Notes: a model not told the origin generated them from the sequence alone. A stretch of 64,000 bases of DNA from Syntrophus sp963665935 (GCA_963665935.1 OY762510.1:1612001-1676000), one strand, 5' to 3'; counted from the first letter of the stretch, positions 46,357 through 56,330 are shown. Program-made: numbers and translations.

Positions 46357-48030
46357 TCAGGATCGGTCAAGTTCCTGCCGAACCGCCATGCCCAGGTTTT
46401 CCAGGATATAGGGTTTCCGGACATAAGCCCCGGCCCCCAGTTCCTGGGCTCTTTTCACCTTTTCCGTCCGGGAAAATCCACTGACGATCAGCGCCTTTTG
46501 AGCCGCGTTGATTTTCAAAATCCGCTGATAGGTCTCCAGCCCGTCGATGCCGGGATCCATGATCATGTCCAGAACGACGAGATCGGCTTTGTTTGAACGC
46601 AGCCAGGTAACGGCTTCTTCTCCGCCGGAGACCGAAATCACCGAGTAGCCGAGCTTGCCCAGCATGCTTTGCGCAAGTTCTCTCTGTTCAGGGATGTCAT
46701 CCACCACGAGAATGGATTCTCCGGAGCCTTGATAGTTCTCGACCGGAACAATCCTCCTGTCATCGTCTTCCTCATCCCTCGTGATCGGGAAATAGAGCGT
46801 AAAGGTCGTTCCCTTTCCCTCGTCACTTTGCACGTCGATATACCCGTTATGATCCTTTACCGTTCCCCAGACAACGGCCAGACCAAGACCCGTACCGCTG
46901 CGGCCCATCACTTTCTTGGTGTAGAAGGGCTCGAAAATCTTGCCCAGGTCATCCGCTGAAATGCCTCTGCCCGTGTCGGATACGGTCAGGATCGCATAAT
47001 CCCCTTCCGGGAGCTCCTGGATGGGAACGTCCATATGCCGGTTTTTCGTCCGAATCGTCACTTCCCCGGAACCGGGAATGGCCTCTATGGCGTTGCAGAG
47101 GAGATTCATCAAGGTTTTGCTGAGATGAACGGCGGACCCTTTGATATTCAAGAGCCCTTCTTCGAGATGGGTTGAAATCTTAATCTGAGGATGACAGAAG
47201 TTCAGCTCCTCGAATTCCGGCGTTTTGAAGTAATCAATTACAACCTGGTTCAGATTGACCACTTCCGAAACCGTCACGCCTCTTCTGGCCAGAGTCAGCA
47301 GGTCCTGAACGATCGCGGCGCTTCTCATGCCGGATTGCACGATGGTTTTGGCGTATTTTTTCAAGGGACTGCCTTCCGGAACGGCTTCTGCGAGCAGTTC
47401 CGAATAGCCGACAAGGACCCCCAGGACATTGTTCAGATCGTGAGCCACCCCGCCGGCCAGTCTTCCCAGCCCCTCCATCTTTTCGGCACGGCTTAAACGT
47501 TCCTGCAGTTTTTTCCATTCCGTATTGTCGCGGATGCATTCGATGGCTGCAACGGCCTCTCCCTGGGAATTCCGCAAGACCGTTGCTGTGGAAGAAAGGT
47601 GCATATCGCCGGGTGGAATTCCAGGGGTGAAGGATTCACCGAAAAGGGTGTCTCCCAGCCGCTGAATCGTTGTGTACCGTTTTTCCATCTGCTTGTCCGG
47701 GGAAAGGGCGAGATTGGCAAGAATAGGCCTTCTCTCCTTGTAAAAAGGGAGGGCATACTCGTAATCGCCCCGCCCGAGCATCTTTTCCGCCTTGATTCCC
47801 GTCATAGCTTCCATCGACCGGTTCCAGGTTATGACTTTGCCTTCTTTATTGATGACCAGGGTGGATTCGGGAAGATAATGGATGATGTCCAAGAGGTCCT
47901 GCCGGGATTCCCGAGCTTGCTCCTCGGCACGTTTACGTTTTGTTTCCTGTTCTTCCAGCTCCTTTATCCTCTGTTTCAAGAGTGAAATCTCCTCGATGAG
48001 TTCGGATTTCTTTTTTGATTGTCGTTTCAT
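46357..48030 (-). CDS. PAS hybrid histidine kinase with C-terminal receiver
   Basis: Soluble kinase of about 557 residues: an N-terminal coiled coil (1-45), PAS (about 45-170), HisKA with His197 in AGGVAHDLNN, HATPase (NLLCNAIEAIPG N-box, SDTGRGI, GRSGTGLGLAVVWG), and a C-terminal receiver with probable Asp in LVVLDMIMDPGIDG. This is an NtrB-like kinase fused to a receiver. ATG 48030 is chosen; the upstream extension to 48180 has no start signal. A partner output regulator is not adjacent. Stops of this gene and the convergent 44272 gene form TGATCA with no spacer. Confidence 0.9.
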   Translation of the reverse strand: MKRQSKKKSELIEEISLLKQRIKELEEQETKRKRAEEQARESRQDLLDIIHYLPESTLVINKEGKVITWNRSMEAMTGIKAEKMLGRGDYEYALPFYKERRPILANLALSPDKQMEKRYTTIQRLGDTLFGESFTPGIPPGDMHLSSTATVLRNSQGEAVAAIECIRDNTEWKKLQERLSRAEKMEGLGRLAGGVAHDLNNVLGVLVGYSELLAEAVPEGSPLKKYAKTIVQSGMRSAAIVQDLLTLARRGVTVSEVVNLNQVVIDYFKTPEFEELNFCHPQIKISTHLEEGLLNIKGSAVHLSKTLMNLLCNAIEAIPGSGEVTIRTKNRHMDVPIQELPEGDYAILTVSDTGRGISADDLGKIFEPFYTKKVMGRSGTGLGLAVVWGTVKDHNGYIDVQSDEGKGTTFTLYFPITRDEEDDDRRIVPVENYQGSGESILVVDDIPEQRELAQSMLGKLGYSVISVSGGEEAVTWLRSNKADLVVLDMIMDPGIDGLETYQRILKINAAQKALIVSGFSRTEKVKRAQELGAGAYVRKPYILENLGMAVRQELDRS

Positions 48031-48465
48031 TATTCTTTCTTTAAATTTGCAGGTCCTCTGTTTTGAAGAAATGTCCTGAAACCCCTTTTTTATTTGCAAT
48101 GTTACAGGAAGAAGCGTATTGGTCGTTTGCCGTTTCAAGCGGCACAATAATGTCTCTTTATTGCTTGAGAAATTCAACACGTATTAATTACGCAGTTCTT
48201 TACAGGGAAATACTGGTATTCGGTAGCCTTCTTAAATTTTATTCGAATTGATGGAGACCTGCTATTATCTGGATATTATAGATAATATTTGTGATCTTGA
48301 TTCCGGGTGGATGTGTCTGCCCTTCAATGACTTGCCCTCTGTGCAGATCGTAATGGGATGGATTATTCTAATACGGAGTATTAAGGATATCCTGTTTTCT
48401 TGGACATATGGGAAGCGGACATGCGATTAACGAATTTCTGATCTGAGCAACTCGAGAATGGGGAT
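48031..48465. other. Divergent intergenic region between two sensor genes
   Basis: AT-rich 435-bp region separating the hybrid kinase (minus) and the multi-PAS regulator (plus), so promoters for both should lie here. No unambiguous -35/-10 pair or hairpin was fixed. A 60-codon plus frame at 48248-48430 has no ribosome-binding site or recognisable content. Confidence 0.4.
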
Positions 48466-51120
48466 ATGGATTGTATGAATGATTGGAAGAAGACCAAAGC
48501 GCACCTGATAAGAGAATTGGAGGAACTGAGGGCCAGAGCCGCCGGGTATGAGTCCATCGAACAGAGACCAAAGCTCGTTCAAAAGAAACAAAAAAAGAAA
48601 GAAAACAGCGCCCCGCGATCCACTTCCTTGGTGGACATTATGACAGGGAGCGCCCTTGCCCTTCTGACCTGCCCGAACATCTCCGAAGCGGTCGATCAGG
48701 CTCTGGCTGTTCTTGGTGAAGGCACGAATGTGGATAGGGTCTATCTTTTTGAGAATCACCCGGACCCCTTTACAGGGGAACTTCTGGCCAGTCAGCGCTT
48801 TGAATGGTCAAAAGCCGGGATCAGCAGCCAGAGGGATAATCCCCTGTTGATCAACCAACCTTACCGTAATTTTTTCCCCCGCTGGCAGAGCGAACTTCCC
48901 CAGGGCCGATCCATAAAAGGTCTGATAGAGGATTTCCCGGCGACGGAACGGGAGTTTCTTGCGGCACAGGGAATCCTTTCCCTTCTGATTGTTCCTGTCA
49001 TGATGGAAGGGCATTTCTGGGGGTTTATCGGCTTTGATGACTGCCATGAGGGAAAGGAATGGACGAAAGACGAGGAATCCATCCTCGTTGCCGCAGCGGG
49101 GAACATCGTCAATGCGATCGAACGGAAAAGGACGGAAGAGTCCCTGCGAAGATCAGAAGATCAGTATCGCACGATTTTTGAAAACACCGGCACGCCTCTT
49201 CTGATCTTCGAAGAGGATACCACGATCTATCTGGTGAATGCAGAGTTTGAACGGGCATTTCATTATTCGCGGGAAGAGGTGGAGAGCAGGATGAGCTGGA
49301 TGGATATCACCCTCCCGGAGGACTTGGAATGGCTGAAGAGATATCATTACATGCGAAGGGTCGATCCGGAAGCCTCCCCCCGGAACTATGAATTGAGGGT
49401 GGTGGACCGATTCGGCCGTGTGCATGAAAGCTACATTAAGATTGCCATGATCCCGGGGACGATGAGAAGTATCGCCTCCGTCCTGGATATTTCCCACCTG
49501 AAAGTAGTGGAAAACGCCCTTCGTGAAAGCGAGGCCTATTATCGGGCACTTTTTGAACATGCCGGTGTGGCGATTTTCCATGTGAATGCCCAGGGGAAAT
49601 TTCTTCGTGCCAATGACAACTTCCTGGAATTTTTAGGTTACACCTGGGAAGAACTGGAAAAAATAAACGCCAGGGAGGTCGCACATCCGGATTACATCGA
49701 GCAGGCCGCAGTTCTCATTGACAAGCAGATCAATGGCGAGATCGATCGCTTCTCCCAGGAAAAGTATTATGTCCGGAAAGACGGCACCTTGCGCTGGGGA
49801 GAAATGCGTTCCACGCCGATCCGTGATGAACAGGGGAGGCTGCTTTCGGCTGTGGTGGCCATTGTCGACAGGACCCAGCAGAAGCAGGCGGAAGACGAAC
49901 TGAAGAAGTATCTCGAAGAGATGGAGGATCTTTACGAAAACGCCCCCTTCGGCTACCATTCCCTGCTTGAGGACGGGACAATCCTCCGCATGAATAAGAC
50001 GGAACTTTCATGGCTGGGCTATTCCCGAGACGAGGTGATCGGGAAGATGAAGTATGCCGACATGTTGCCGCCCGAGGAAATTGAAACGTTTCATCAGCGT
50101 TTTTCACTTTTTAAAAACCATGGAGATCTGGTTAATATAGAAGCTAAAGTGATGCGCAAAGACGGTACAACATTCGATATCCTCGCTACCGTCAATCCAA
50201 TTTATGACGAAAACGGTAATTATATAATGAGCCGGGATTCCGTTTTTGACAATACCGAACGGAAGAGGGTGGAAAACGCCCTGGCGGAAAGTGAGGCCTT
50301 GTATCGAAATCTCTTTGAGAACGCTTCAATCGGCATGTTCCAGAGCACCTTTGAAGGGAGATTTCTGCGCATTAATCAGGCCTACGCAACGATGCTCGGT
50401 TATGAATCGCCTGGGGAAGTGATCTCGACCATAATGGACACCGCCACGCAGATTCATGCCGATCCTCGAAACCGGGCCGAACTGCTGGCCGCAGTGGATC
50501 GGGATGGGTGGTTCTATGCCGAGCAGCCCTACCTTCGCAAGGACGGCAGCGTCATGATCGGGAAACTGTCTGTTCGGAAGGTGATCAAAGGGGATGGCGA
50601 TTCGGCTTACCTGGAAGGGGTTGTGGAAGACATTACCGAGCGGAAAGAGACGGAAAAGGCATTGCAGGAAAGAGATAAAGAATTGCAGCTCAAGGCGATG
50701 CGTCTCGGGGAAGCCAATATGGCGTTGAAGGTTCTGCTGAAAACCATGGAGAGCGACCAGGAGGAATTCAGAGAAAGAATTCTAGCAAATATCCGGGAAC
50801 AGGTGCTGCCTTATCTGGACAAACTGAAAAACTCACCGCTCAATGAACTCCAGAGAGACTATGTTCAAATGACAGAAACCAATCTTAACGAAATTGCCTC
50901 ACCCTTTCTGAAAAAAATAGCATCCGGCTGTTTTAATCTTACGATGAAAGAGACTCAGATTGCCTCCCTGGTGCGGGACGGCAAGACATCGAAAGAGATT
51001 GCGGGGTTGTTGAACGTATCACAGCGGGTCATTGATTTTCACAGGAAAAACATCAGGAAGAAGCTTGGGCTGACGGAGAGAGGCGAAAGCCTTGTGATGC
51101 TGCTGCGATCCTTTTCATAG
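48466..51120 (+). CDS. GAF / four-PAS LuxR-type regulator
   Basis: Large cytoplasmic sensor-regulator of 884 residues: an N-terminal helix, a GAF domain (about 60-220), four PAS units each introduced by a SEXXYRxLFEN-like linker (about 225, 350, 475 and 600 onward), a coiled coil (about 735-800) and a LuxR-type helix-turn-helix (about 820-880, LTMKETQIASLVRDGKTSKE and NIRKKLGLTERG). There is no kinase or receiver domain. The segment from the coiled coil to the end is homologous to the 25735 protein. ATG 48475 is an alternative start. Signal and targets are unknown. Confidence 0.86.
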   Translation: MDCMNDWKKTKAHLIRELEELRARAAGYESIEQRPKLVQKKQKKKENSAPRSTSLVDIMTGSALALLTCPNISEAVDQALAVLGEGTNVDRVYLFENHPDPFTGELLASQRFEWSKAGISSQRDNPLLINQPYRNFFPRWQSELPQGRSIKGLIEDFPATEREFLAAQGILSLLIVPVMMEGHFWGFIGFDDCHEGKEWTKDEESILVAAAGNIVNAIERKRTEESLRRSEDQYRTIFENTGTPLLIFEEDTTIYLVNAEFERAFHYSREEVESRMSWMDITLPEDLEWLKRYHYMRRVDPEASPRNYELRVVDRFGRVHESYIKIAMIPGTMRSIASVLDISHLKVVENALRESEAYYRALFEHAGVAIFHVNAQGKFLRANDNFLEFLGYTWEELEKINAREVAHPDYIEQAAVLIDKQINGEIDRFSQEKYYVRKDGTLRWGEMRSTPIRDEQGRLLSAVVAIVDRTQQKQAEDELKKYLEEMEDLYENAPFGYHSLLEDGTILRMNKTELSWLGYSRDEVIGKMKYADMLPPEEIETFHQRFSLFKNHGDLVNIEAKVMRKDGTTFDILATVNPIYDENGNYIMSRDSVFDNTERKRVENALAESEALYRNLFENASIGMFQSTFEGRFLRINQAYATMLGYESPGEVISTIMDTATQIHADPRNRAELLAAVDRDGWFYAEQPYLRKDGSVMIGKLSVRKVIKGDGDSAYLEGVVEDITERKETEKALQERDKELQLKAMRLGEANMALKVLLKTMESDQEEFRERILANIREQVLPYLDKLKNSPLNELQRDYVQMTETNLNEIASPFLKKIASGCFNLTMKETQIASLVRDGKTSKEIAGLLNVSQRVIDFHRKNIRKKLGLTERGESLVMLLRSFS

Positions 51121-51141
51121 TTCCCTCTTGCGGTTCACTTT

Positions 51142-51903
51142 TTAGAGCTGCATCCGGCTGGGATCACATTTTTCCCTCAGGATCCGCAGTTCTTCTTCCG
51201 TCGGCGGATCGGCCTGGCGGGCGCGGGAAATATCCACGGGAAATTCCATGCGATCCAGAATCTGCTGCGGTGTGGTTCCAGGATAGAACCGGTCCAGATA
51301 CATTTCCTTGGAGTGTTCGTCGAACCGCATCACCGCCATATTGGTCACGACGCAGGATATGCCGCCCGGAGGGAGGCCTGCCCGCTCGCGGGCGCCGGGG
51401 CCGTCCAGATATCCCGGACTGGTCAGATAGTCCAGTTTTCGCACAAACTTGCGTTTCTCGTGGTGCATGAAGACGATGCACCGGGGAACGAAGGAAGTCA
51501 CGTCACAACCACCGCCGCTTCCGGCGAAACGGGTCTCCGGGTGAAAATAGTCGCCGATGACCGTGGTGTTCAGGTTGCCGTATTTGTCAATCTGGGCGGC
51601 GCCCAGGATGGCGATGATCCGGTCTCCGGTTATTCTGTTCTGCATCGTGGCAAAGGCGTCCATCAGTCCCCCATTGGAATCGGTCCTGTACATGACCCGG
51701 GAATCGGATACCGCCCAGGGAAGCTCCTCCAGAAGGGAGTCGACAGCGCCGGATTCAAAGAAAATGACGCTATCGGGGGCGGAGATGTTTTTTGCCGCCA
51801 TGGCGGCCAGCATGGAGATGCCCGTTCCGCAGAACACGATGTCGCCGTTCCGGATCTCCCGGGCGGCCATGATCGTCATGATTTCCGGGGAGGTGTAGTT
51901 CAT
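51142..51903 (-). CDS. gctB: CoA-transferase beta subunit (glutaconate CoA-transferase type)
   Basis: Class I CoA-transferase subunit B of 253 residues. The active-site glutamate is probably Glu50 in VIFFESGAVDS, aligned with the catalytic Glu of GctB-type enzymes. GSGGGCDVTSFVPRCIVFM is a further family segment. It moves CoA between a carboxylate and an acyl-CoA, for example acetyl-CoA to glutaconate. It overlaps the end of the A subunit gene by ATGA. The substrate is inferred from the family only; 3-oxoacid or other dicarboxylate substrates remain possible. Confidence 0.85.
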   Translation of the reverse strand: MNYTSPEIMTIMAAREIRNGDIVFCGTGISMLAAMAAKNISAPDSVIFFESGAVDSLLEELPWAVSDSRVMYRTDSNGGLMDAFATMQNRITGDRIIAILGAAQIDKYGNLNTTVIGDYFHPETRFAGSGGGCDVTSFVPRCIVFMHHEKRKFVRKLDYLTSPGYLDGPGARERAGLPPGGISCVVTNMAVMRFDEHSKEMYLDRFYPGTTPQQILDRMEFPVDISRARQADPPTEEELRILREKCDPSRMQL

Positions 51904-52895
51904 GTCCTCCCTCCGCGATCATACCATTGCAGGTTGGGGGCATATCCTGTTCTCGGGTCGGCCTGAATCTGTTCCAGACGCTTCCGCCCGATCCGATCCA
52001 GAAACTCCCCGTGATTGTTCACGCCGTAGATGAACTCGTCCTGATATTTCCGGAAAAGCTCCTCATCTCTCGCTGCTTTGGCGTAGGCGAGGAGATATTG
52101 GGGGTCGTAATCGTAATAGCGGTACACCGCCGTGGGATACGCGCCATAGGGGACATGGCAGACGGCGCTGACATGAATGAAGGGGATCTGGTTCAGTCCG
52201 GGATTTTCCCGCATCTGGTCGGGTTCAACCAGCTCTTCGCAGGTGACGATGACGTGGCGGGAGGCTTTCGCCTGTTCGATATCCGCATAAGTCAGACCAA
52301 GTATCCGGCAGGTTCCCTGATAGTCGGCCCTCTGGACGTGAATAATCGTCACATCCGGGTTGATGGCCGGGACGAGGACGACCTTGGGGGCATCGGCCCA
52401 GGAACCGAAGGGATTGTCCAGGACGACCAGTTTCCTGTCGGCGATCTTCGGGTCCTTATTCCGCGTTTCCTCCGAGAAGCCCCACCGATTTATGATATCG
52501 GTACCCAGGGAGGAGCGGGTGGGAAGGAAGGGCACGCCCATGGCCCCCGCGGCGAAGCGCAAGGTCATCTGGTAGTTGGAGTAATCTTCAACCTGGAGAG
52601 TTCCTTCCTGAACGGCTTTCCGGAAGCGGATGCAGGTGGTTGCCGCCTTCCCGTTGCCGCCATAGGCGATCTCCAGCCGGGAGATGCAGCCCCCGCCGAT
52701 CAGCTCGTCGATACCCGTCCCGTTGGAATGGACATAGAAGTGAAGATTTTTGATGCCCTGGCGGATGATCGTATAAACGGCCGCCATGGGATTGCGGCTG
52801 ATGGAAAATCCGCCGATGGACATGTGGCTGCCGTCCCAGACGTACGTCCGGATGGCTTCGTCCAGATCCATGACCTTGTTGCGGCGATCTTCCAT
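51900..52895 (-). CDS. gctA: CoA-transferase alpha subunit (glutaconate CoA-transferase type)
   Basis: Class I CoA-transferase subunit A of 331 residues, near the GctA length. Features: MSIGGFSISRNPMAAVYTII, GGGCISRLEIAYGG, and a substrate-side loop FLPTRSSLGTDI. It is translated just before gctB with overlapping stop/start codons, as expected for a heterodimer. Together with the carboxyltransferase and sodium-pump subunits it hints at glutaconate or glutarate-type metabolism, but it lies 34 kb from the carboxyltransferase gene. Confidence 0.85.
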   Translation of the reverse strand: MEDRRNKVMDLDEAIRTYVWDGSHMSIGGFSISRNPMAAVYTIIRQGIKNLHFYVHSNGTGIDELIGGGCISRLEIAYGGNGKAATTCIRFRKAVQEGTLQVEDYSNYQMTLRFAAGAMGVPFLPTRSSLGTDIINRWGFSEETRNKDPKIADRKLVVLDNPFGSWADAPKVVLVPAINPDVTIIHVQRADYQGTCRILGLTYADIEQAKASRHVIVTCEELVEPDQMRENPGLNQIPFIHVSAVCHVPYGAYPTAVYRYYDYDPQYLLAYAKAARDEELFRKYQDEFIYGVNNHGEFLDRIGRKRLEQIQADPRTGYAPNLQWYDRGGRT

Positions 52896-52906
52896 CGCTT
52901 TTCCCT

Positions 52907-53440
52907 CTATGGCTTTGCCTGGCTTGCCGGAGCCGCCGGTTGAGGGGCGGCCGGCGGAGGAGGCGGAACTGCCGCAGGCGGCAGAAGGGCCGGGCTGGCG
53001 GGCCTGGGGATCATGCTGTCCAGGCGTCTTTCGAAGTTCAGGATCAGATTTCTCTGCACCTCCAGATCAACCGCCACCTGGATGTTGGTGTTGGCAATTT
53101 CCCGCCGGAGGGCATCCAGCTGGGCTTTGTCCATACCCATGCCCGCTGGGTTCAGCCGGGCCAGGGGATCGTCCGCCTCCCGAAGATGGGCGTTTGCCAG
53201 GCCGAAGTTGCGCTGATCGAGATCAAGGGCCGTCTGGAATAGGGCGGTCCGGGCCTTGAAAAAATGGACTTGATTTTCCGCCGCGATTCGTCGGGCATCG
53301 CTGTCCTTGAGTTGCTGTCGGCATTTTTCCTTTTCGGCATTCACCTGGCTTCTTCCCTGCCACAAACCTCCCAGGTAAAGAGCTCCACACAGGACGACGA
53401 CAATCGCCGCGAGAATGCCGAATTTCTTTCCTTTGTTCAT
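52907..53440 (-). CDS. Membrane-anchored protein of unknown function
   Basis: Protein of about 177 residues: a short basic start, one membrane anchor (about 8-28, ILAAIVVVLCGALYLGGLW), a helical periplasmic domain (about 35-145) and a Pro/Ala-rich tail. No domain is recognised. ATG 53440 has AAGGAGGAAGACGA directly upstream, making the longer frame unnecessary. It sits 11 bp upstream of gctA on the same strand and may be co-transcribed, without an evident functional tie. Confidence 0.7.
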   Translation of the reverse strand: MNKGKKFGILAAIVVVLCGALYLGGLWQGRSQVNAEKEKCRQQLKDSDARRIAAENQVHFFKARTALFQTALDLDQRNFGLANAHLREADDPLARLNPAGMGMDKAQLDALRREIANTNIQVAVDLEVQRNLILNFERRLDSMIPRPASPALLPPAAVPPPPPAAPQPAAPASQAKP

Positions 53441-53585
53441 TCGTCTTCCTCCTTGATTATTCCAGAAAAAATCTAACACACCTTTTCCGGAAAACACAAT
53501 TTTAAAGATCGCTTCTTGCCATCCGTACCGGTTTAAGGATAAAAAAAGAAGGTGATTGCGGCAGAGAAAAACAAAGGAGTCCGTT

Positions 53586-55160
53586 ATGAGAGTATGCAGT
53601 GTTCGGGAAATGCGTGCCATGGATCGATATGCCATCGAAAACCTCGCCATTCCGGAAGAGGTCCTGATGGAGAACGCAGGACTGGCATCCGCGGAGGTTC
53701 TGAATCGGGAAATCGGAATTCCGGGGAAAAGATTTGTGGTTTTCTGCGGCGGAGGAAACAACGGGGGGGATGGTTTCGTCGTGGCCCGGAAAATCCTGTC
53801 TGACGGAGGATCCGTCAAGGTTTTTCTCCTTTCCGATCCGGGGAAATTTCAAGGGGCGGCCCGGACCAATCTGGAGATTATGAAGCGGCTGCCTGTTCCC
53901 CTGGTGCGCGTCGATTCTCCGGAACAGATTCATCAAGATATTTCCCATTGCCAGGGCATCGTAGACGCAATTTTCGGCACCGGCCTGGACCGTCCGGTCG
54001 GGGGACTCTTCAAAGAGGTGATCGAGCGGATCAATGCCAGCGGCAAAAAGGTCCTGAGCCTGGATATCCCCTCCGGCATCAACGGCGATACGGGCGAGGT
54101 TCTGGGGATTGCGGTGCAGGCCGATTATACGGTGACCTTCGGCCTTCCGAAAATCGGCAATCTCCTTTACCCCGGTTTTGCCAAGGGAGGGAGACTCTCT
54201 GTCTGCCACATCTCCTTTCCCCCGGATCTGCAGGAAGGTCCTTCCCTCCAGATCCGTTTGAACAGCCCCCCGCCGGCGCCGCCGCGCGACCCTGATGCGC
54301 ACAAAGGCAGCATGGGAGAAACCCTGTTCATCGCCGGGGCGGCGAACTATTTCGGAGCGCCCTGCTTTGCCGCTCTGTCCTTCCTCAAGGCCGGAGGCGG
54401 CTATTCCCGCCTGGCGGCCCCCGCATCCATGATTCCCTCCATCGCCCAGAAGGGTGGCGAGATCGTCTTTGTCCCACAGCGGGAAACGGCGGCGGGCAGC
54501 CTGTCCGGTGATAATTACGAATCATTGCTGTCCCTTTCCGCAAAGATGGATATGGTCGTCCTCGGTCCCGGCCTTTCCCTGGAGGAAGAAACCCAGGCCC
54601 TGGTGCGGGCGCTGGTTCAGGAAATCCCCTGTCCCCTGCTGATCGACGGCGACGGACTGACGGCAATTGCCTCCCGCCTCGAGCTGATCCGGGAAAGAAA
54701 ACTGCCGACGATTCTCACCCCCCATCCGGGAGAGATGGCGAGAATCTCCGGCAAGAGCGTTCCGGAGATCCGGCGGAACCGGATTGGGATTCTTCAGGAG
54801 ACGGCAGCCGATCTGCAGGCCGTCATCGTTCTCAAGGGGGCCCATTCTCTCATCGGGATGCCCGATGGGCGGGTCTATGTGAATCTCAGCGGGAACGCGG
54901 GGATGGCGACAGCGGGCTCAGGGGACGTGCTGACGGGAACCGTTGCGGCGATGTACGGCCAGGGACTCCCCCTGGAAGAGGCCGTCTGCAAGGGGGTTTT
55001 TCTTCACGGACTGTCCGGGGATCTGGCGGCCGAGGTCCGCGGGGAGGATGGAATGACCGCTTCGGACATCCTTGATTTTCTGCCCGAGGCGAGAAAAGCG
55101 GATCGGGCGGGTCTGCCGGAGCATCTCCGCCGCCGCTATGCCGGTGCGGAAGTGATTTAA
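53586..55160 (+). CDS. nnrD: Bifunctional NAD(P)H-hydrate epimerase / ADP-dependent dehydratase
   Basis: Fused metabolite-repair enzyme of about 524 residues that restores damaged NADHX/NADPHX. The N-terminal YjeF_N epimerase half (about 1-215) has VLMENAGLASAEVL, CGGGNNGGDGFV and LDIPSGINGDTG. The C-terminal ribokinase-like dehydratase half (about 225-515) has HKGSMGETLFIAGA, LTPHPGEMARISG and GNAGMATAGSGDVLTGTVAA. ATG 53586 has AAGGAG upstream; the longer frame from 53556 uses a non-ATG start and is not preferred. It stands alone on the plus strand. Confidence 0.94.
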   Translation: MRVCSVREMRAMDRYAIENLAIPEEVLMENAGLASAEVLNREIGIPGKRFVVFCGGGNNGGDGFVVARKILSDGGSVKVFLLSDPGKFQGAARTNLEIMKRLPVPLVRVDSPEQIHQDISHCQGIVDAIFGTGLDRPVGGLFKEVIERINASGKKVLSLDIPSGINGDTGEVLGIAVQADYTVTFGLPKIGNLLYPGFAKGGRLSVCHISFPPDLQEGPSLQIRLNSPPPAPPRDPDAHKGSMGETLFIAGAANYFGAPCFAALSFLKAGGGYSRLAAPASMIPSIAQKGGEIVFVPQRETAAGSLSGDNYESLLSLSAKMDMVVLGPGLSLEEETQALVRALVQEIPCPLLIDGDGLTAIASRLELIRERKLPTILTPHPGEMARISGKSVPEIRRNRIGILQETAADLQAVIVLKGAHSLIGMPDGRVYVNLSGNAGMATAGSGDVLTGTVAAMYGQGLPLEEAVCKGVFLHGLSGDLAAEVRGEDGMTASDILDFLPEARKADRAGLPEHLRRRYAGAEVI

Positions 55161-55175
55161 ATTGTCGACAGGATC

Positions 55176-56150
55176 TTAAAGATTCCGCTTCAGGACATAG
55201 TCGGAGATGGCCAGGAGGGCTTCTTTTGCGGGTGTTTCGGGCATTCCGTCCAGAAAGGCCCTTCCCTCTTCAATCAGGATTTCGGCTGAACGCAGGGCAT
55301 CGGCGATACCTCCGTAGCGGGAGATCAGGGTCAAAATTTCTGCTACGGGTATTTCCCGGGTCTGTCTTGACGCCAGAGCGCCTTCGATGAATTCCCGTTC
55401 GTCCGGCGTACAGCGTTTCAGGGTGTAGATCAGGGGGAGAGTCATCTTCCCTTCGCCGAGGTCCTTGCCGATTGCCTTCCCGAATTCGTCTTCGCGGGCA
55501 ACGTAATCCAGGGTATCGTCCGTGATCTGGAATGCCGACCCCAGCCGCAGGCCGAACTGCTTCAGGGCCTCAATCCGGTCGGCTCCGGCGTTGCCCAGAT
55601 GACCGCCCAGGGCGCAGGACGCGGAGATGAGGATGGAAGTCTTTTTTTCAATGATTTTCCGGTAATCCTCTTCGGAAAGGTTCACCTCGCCGCATTTGAT
55701 CAGCTGAAAGACTTCTCCCTCCGACATGACATTGGAGGTGTTCGAAATGAGCTGCACAATCTTCAGATTGCCGTCTTCCGCCATGAGCTGGTAGGCCTTC
55801 GAATAGAGATAATCCCCCACCAGCACCGTGGCGGCGTTTCCCCAGATATTGTTGGCCGAGACCTTGCCGCGCCGGGTTTCCGCCTTGTCGATGACATCGT
55901 CGTGGAAAAGGCTGGCCGTATGGATGAACTCGATGACCGCAGAGAGCGTATAGCACCGCTTTCCCTGGTAACCGAAGAGATCGGCAGTCGTCAGGACGAG
56001 CAGAGGACGGAAGCGCTTGCCGCCGCTGCCCAGAAGGTGGTTGACGATCTCGGGGATGACGGTCACATCGGAACGAAGATGACTTTCCATTTCCTCTTCG
56101 ACGCGCTTCAGCTCCGGGCCATAATGGGAAAAAACATCCTGAATCTGCAT
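55176..56150 (-). CDS. Polyprenyl diphosphate synthase (long-chain trans type)
   Basis: Isoprenoid chain-elongating enzyme of about 324 residues, typical of octaprenyl/heptaprenyl synthases. It has both aspartate-rich motifs: HDDVID (first) and ITDDTLDYVA (second), plus GGKRFRPLLVL. It makes the side chain of quinones such as menaquinone. ATG 56150 is preferred because AGGAG lies 5 bp upstream; the 45-residue extension to 56282 is rejected. It converges with the NAD(P)HX repair gene. Confidence 0.92.
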   Translation of the reverse strand: MQIQDVFSHYGPELKRVEEEMESHLRSDVTVIPEIVNHLLGSGGKRFRPLLVLTTADLFGYQGKRCYTLSAVIEFIHTASLFHDDVIDKAETRRGKVSANNIWGNAATVLVGDYLYSKAYQLMAEDGNLKIVQLISNTSNVMSEGEVFQLIKCGEVNLSEEDYRKIIEKKTSILISASCALGGHLGNAGADRIEALKQFGLRLGSAFQITDDTLDYVAREDEFGKAIGKDLGEGKMTLPLIYTLKRCTPDEREFIEGALASRQTREIPVAEILTLISRYGGIADALRSAEILIEEGRAFLDGMPETPAKEALLAISDYVLKRNL

Positions 56151-56330
56151 AAAAACTCCTGTATCTTGTCGAACAAACGGTTCCAATCCGGCCCGATGGC
56201 GGGATCGGCGGACCGCATCCGGGAAAAGACGGTGAACTGGCGGAACTATAGGAAATGTGTCCAGGAATGTCAATCCTTTCATCCGTCCGAAAGATGTGCG
56301 TTTTCTGAACCGCCTCTGTGTGAGGAGCTT

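Noticed and set aside
48248..48430. 60-codon plus frame between the two sensor genes
   Set aside because: AT-rich, no ribosome-binding site, no recognisable domain, and it lies in the divergent promoter region.
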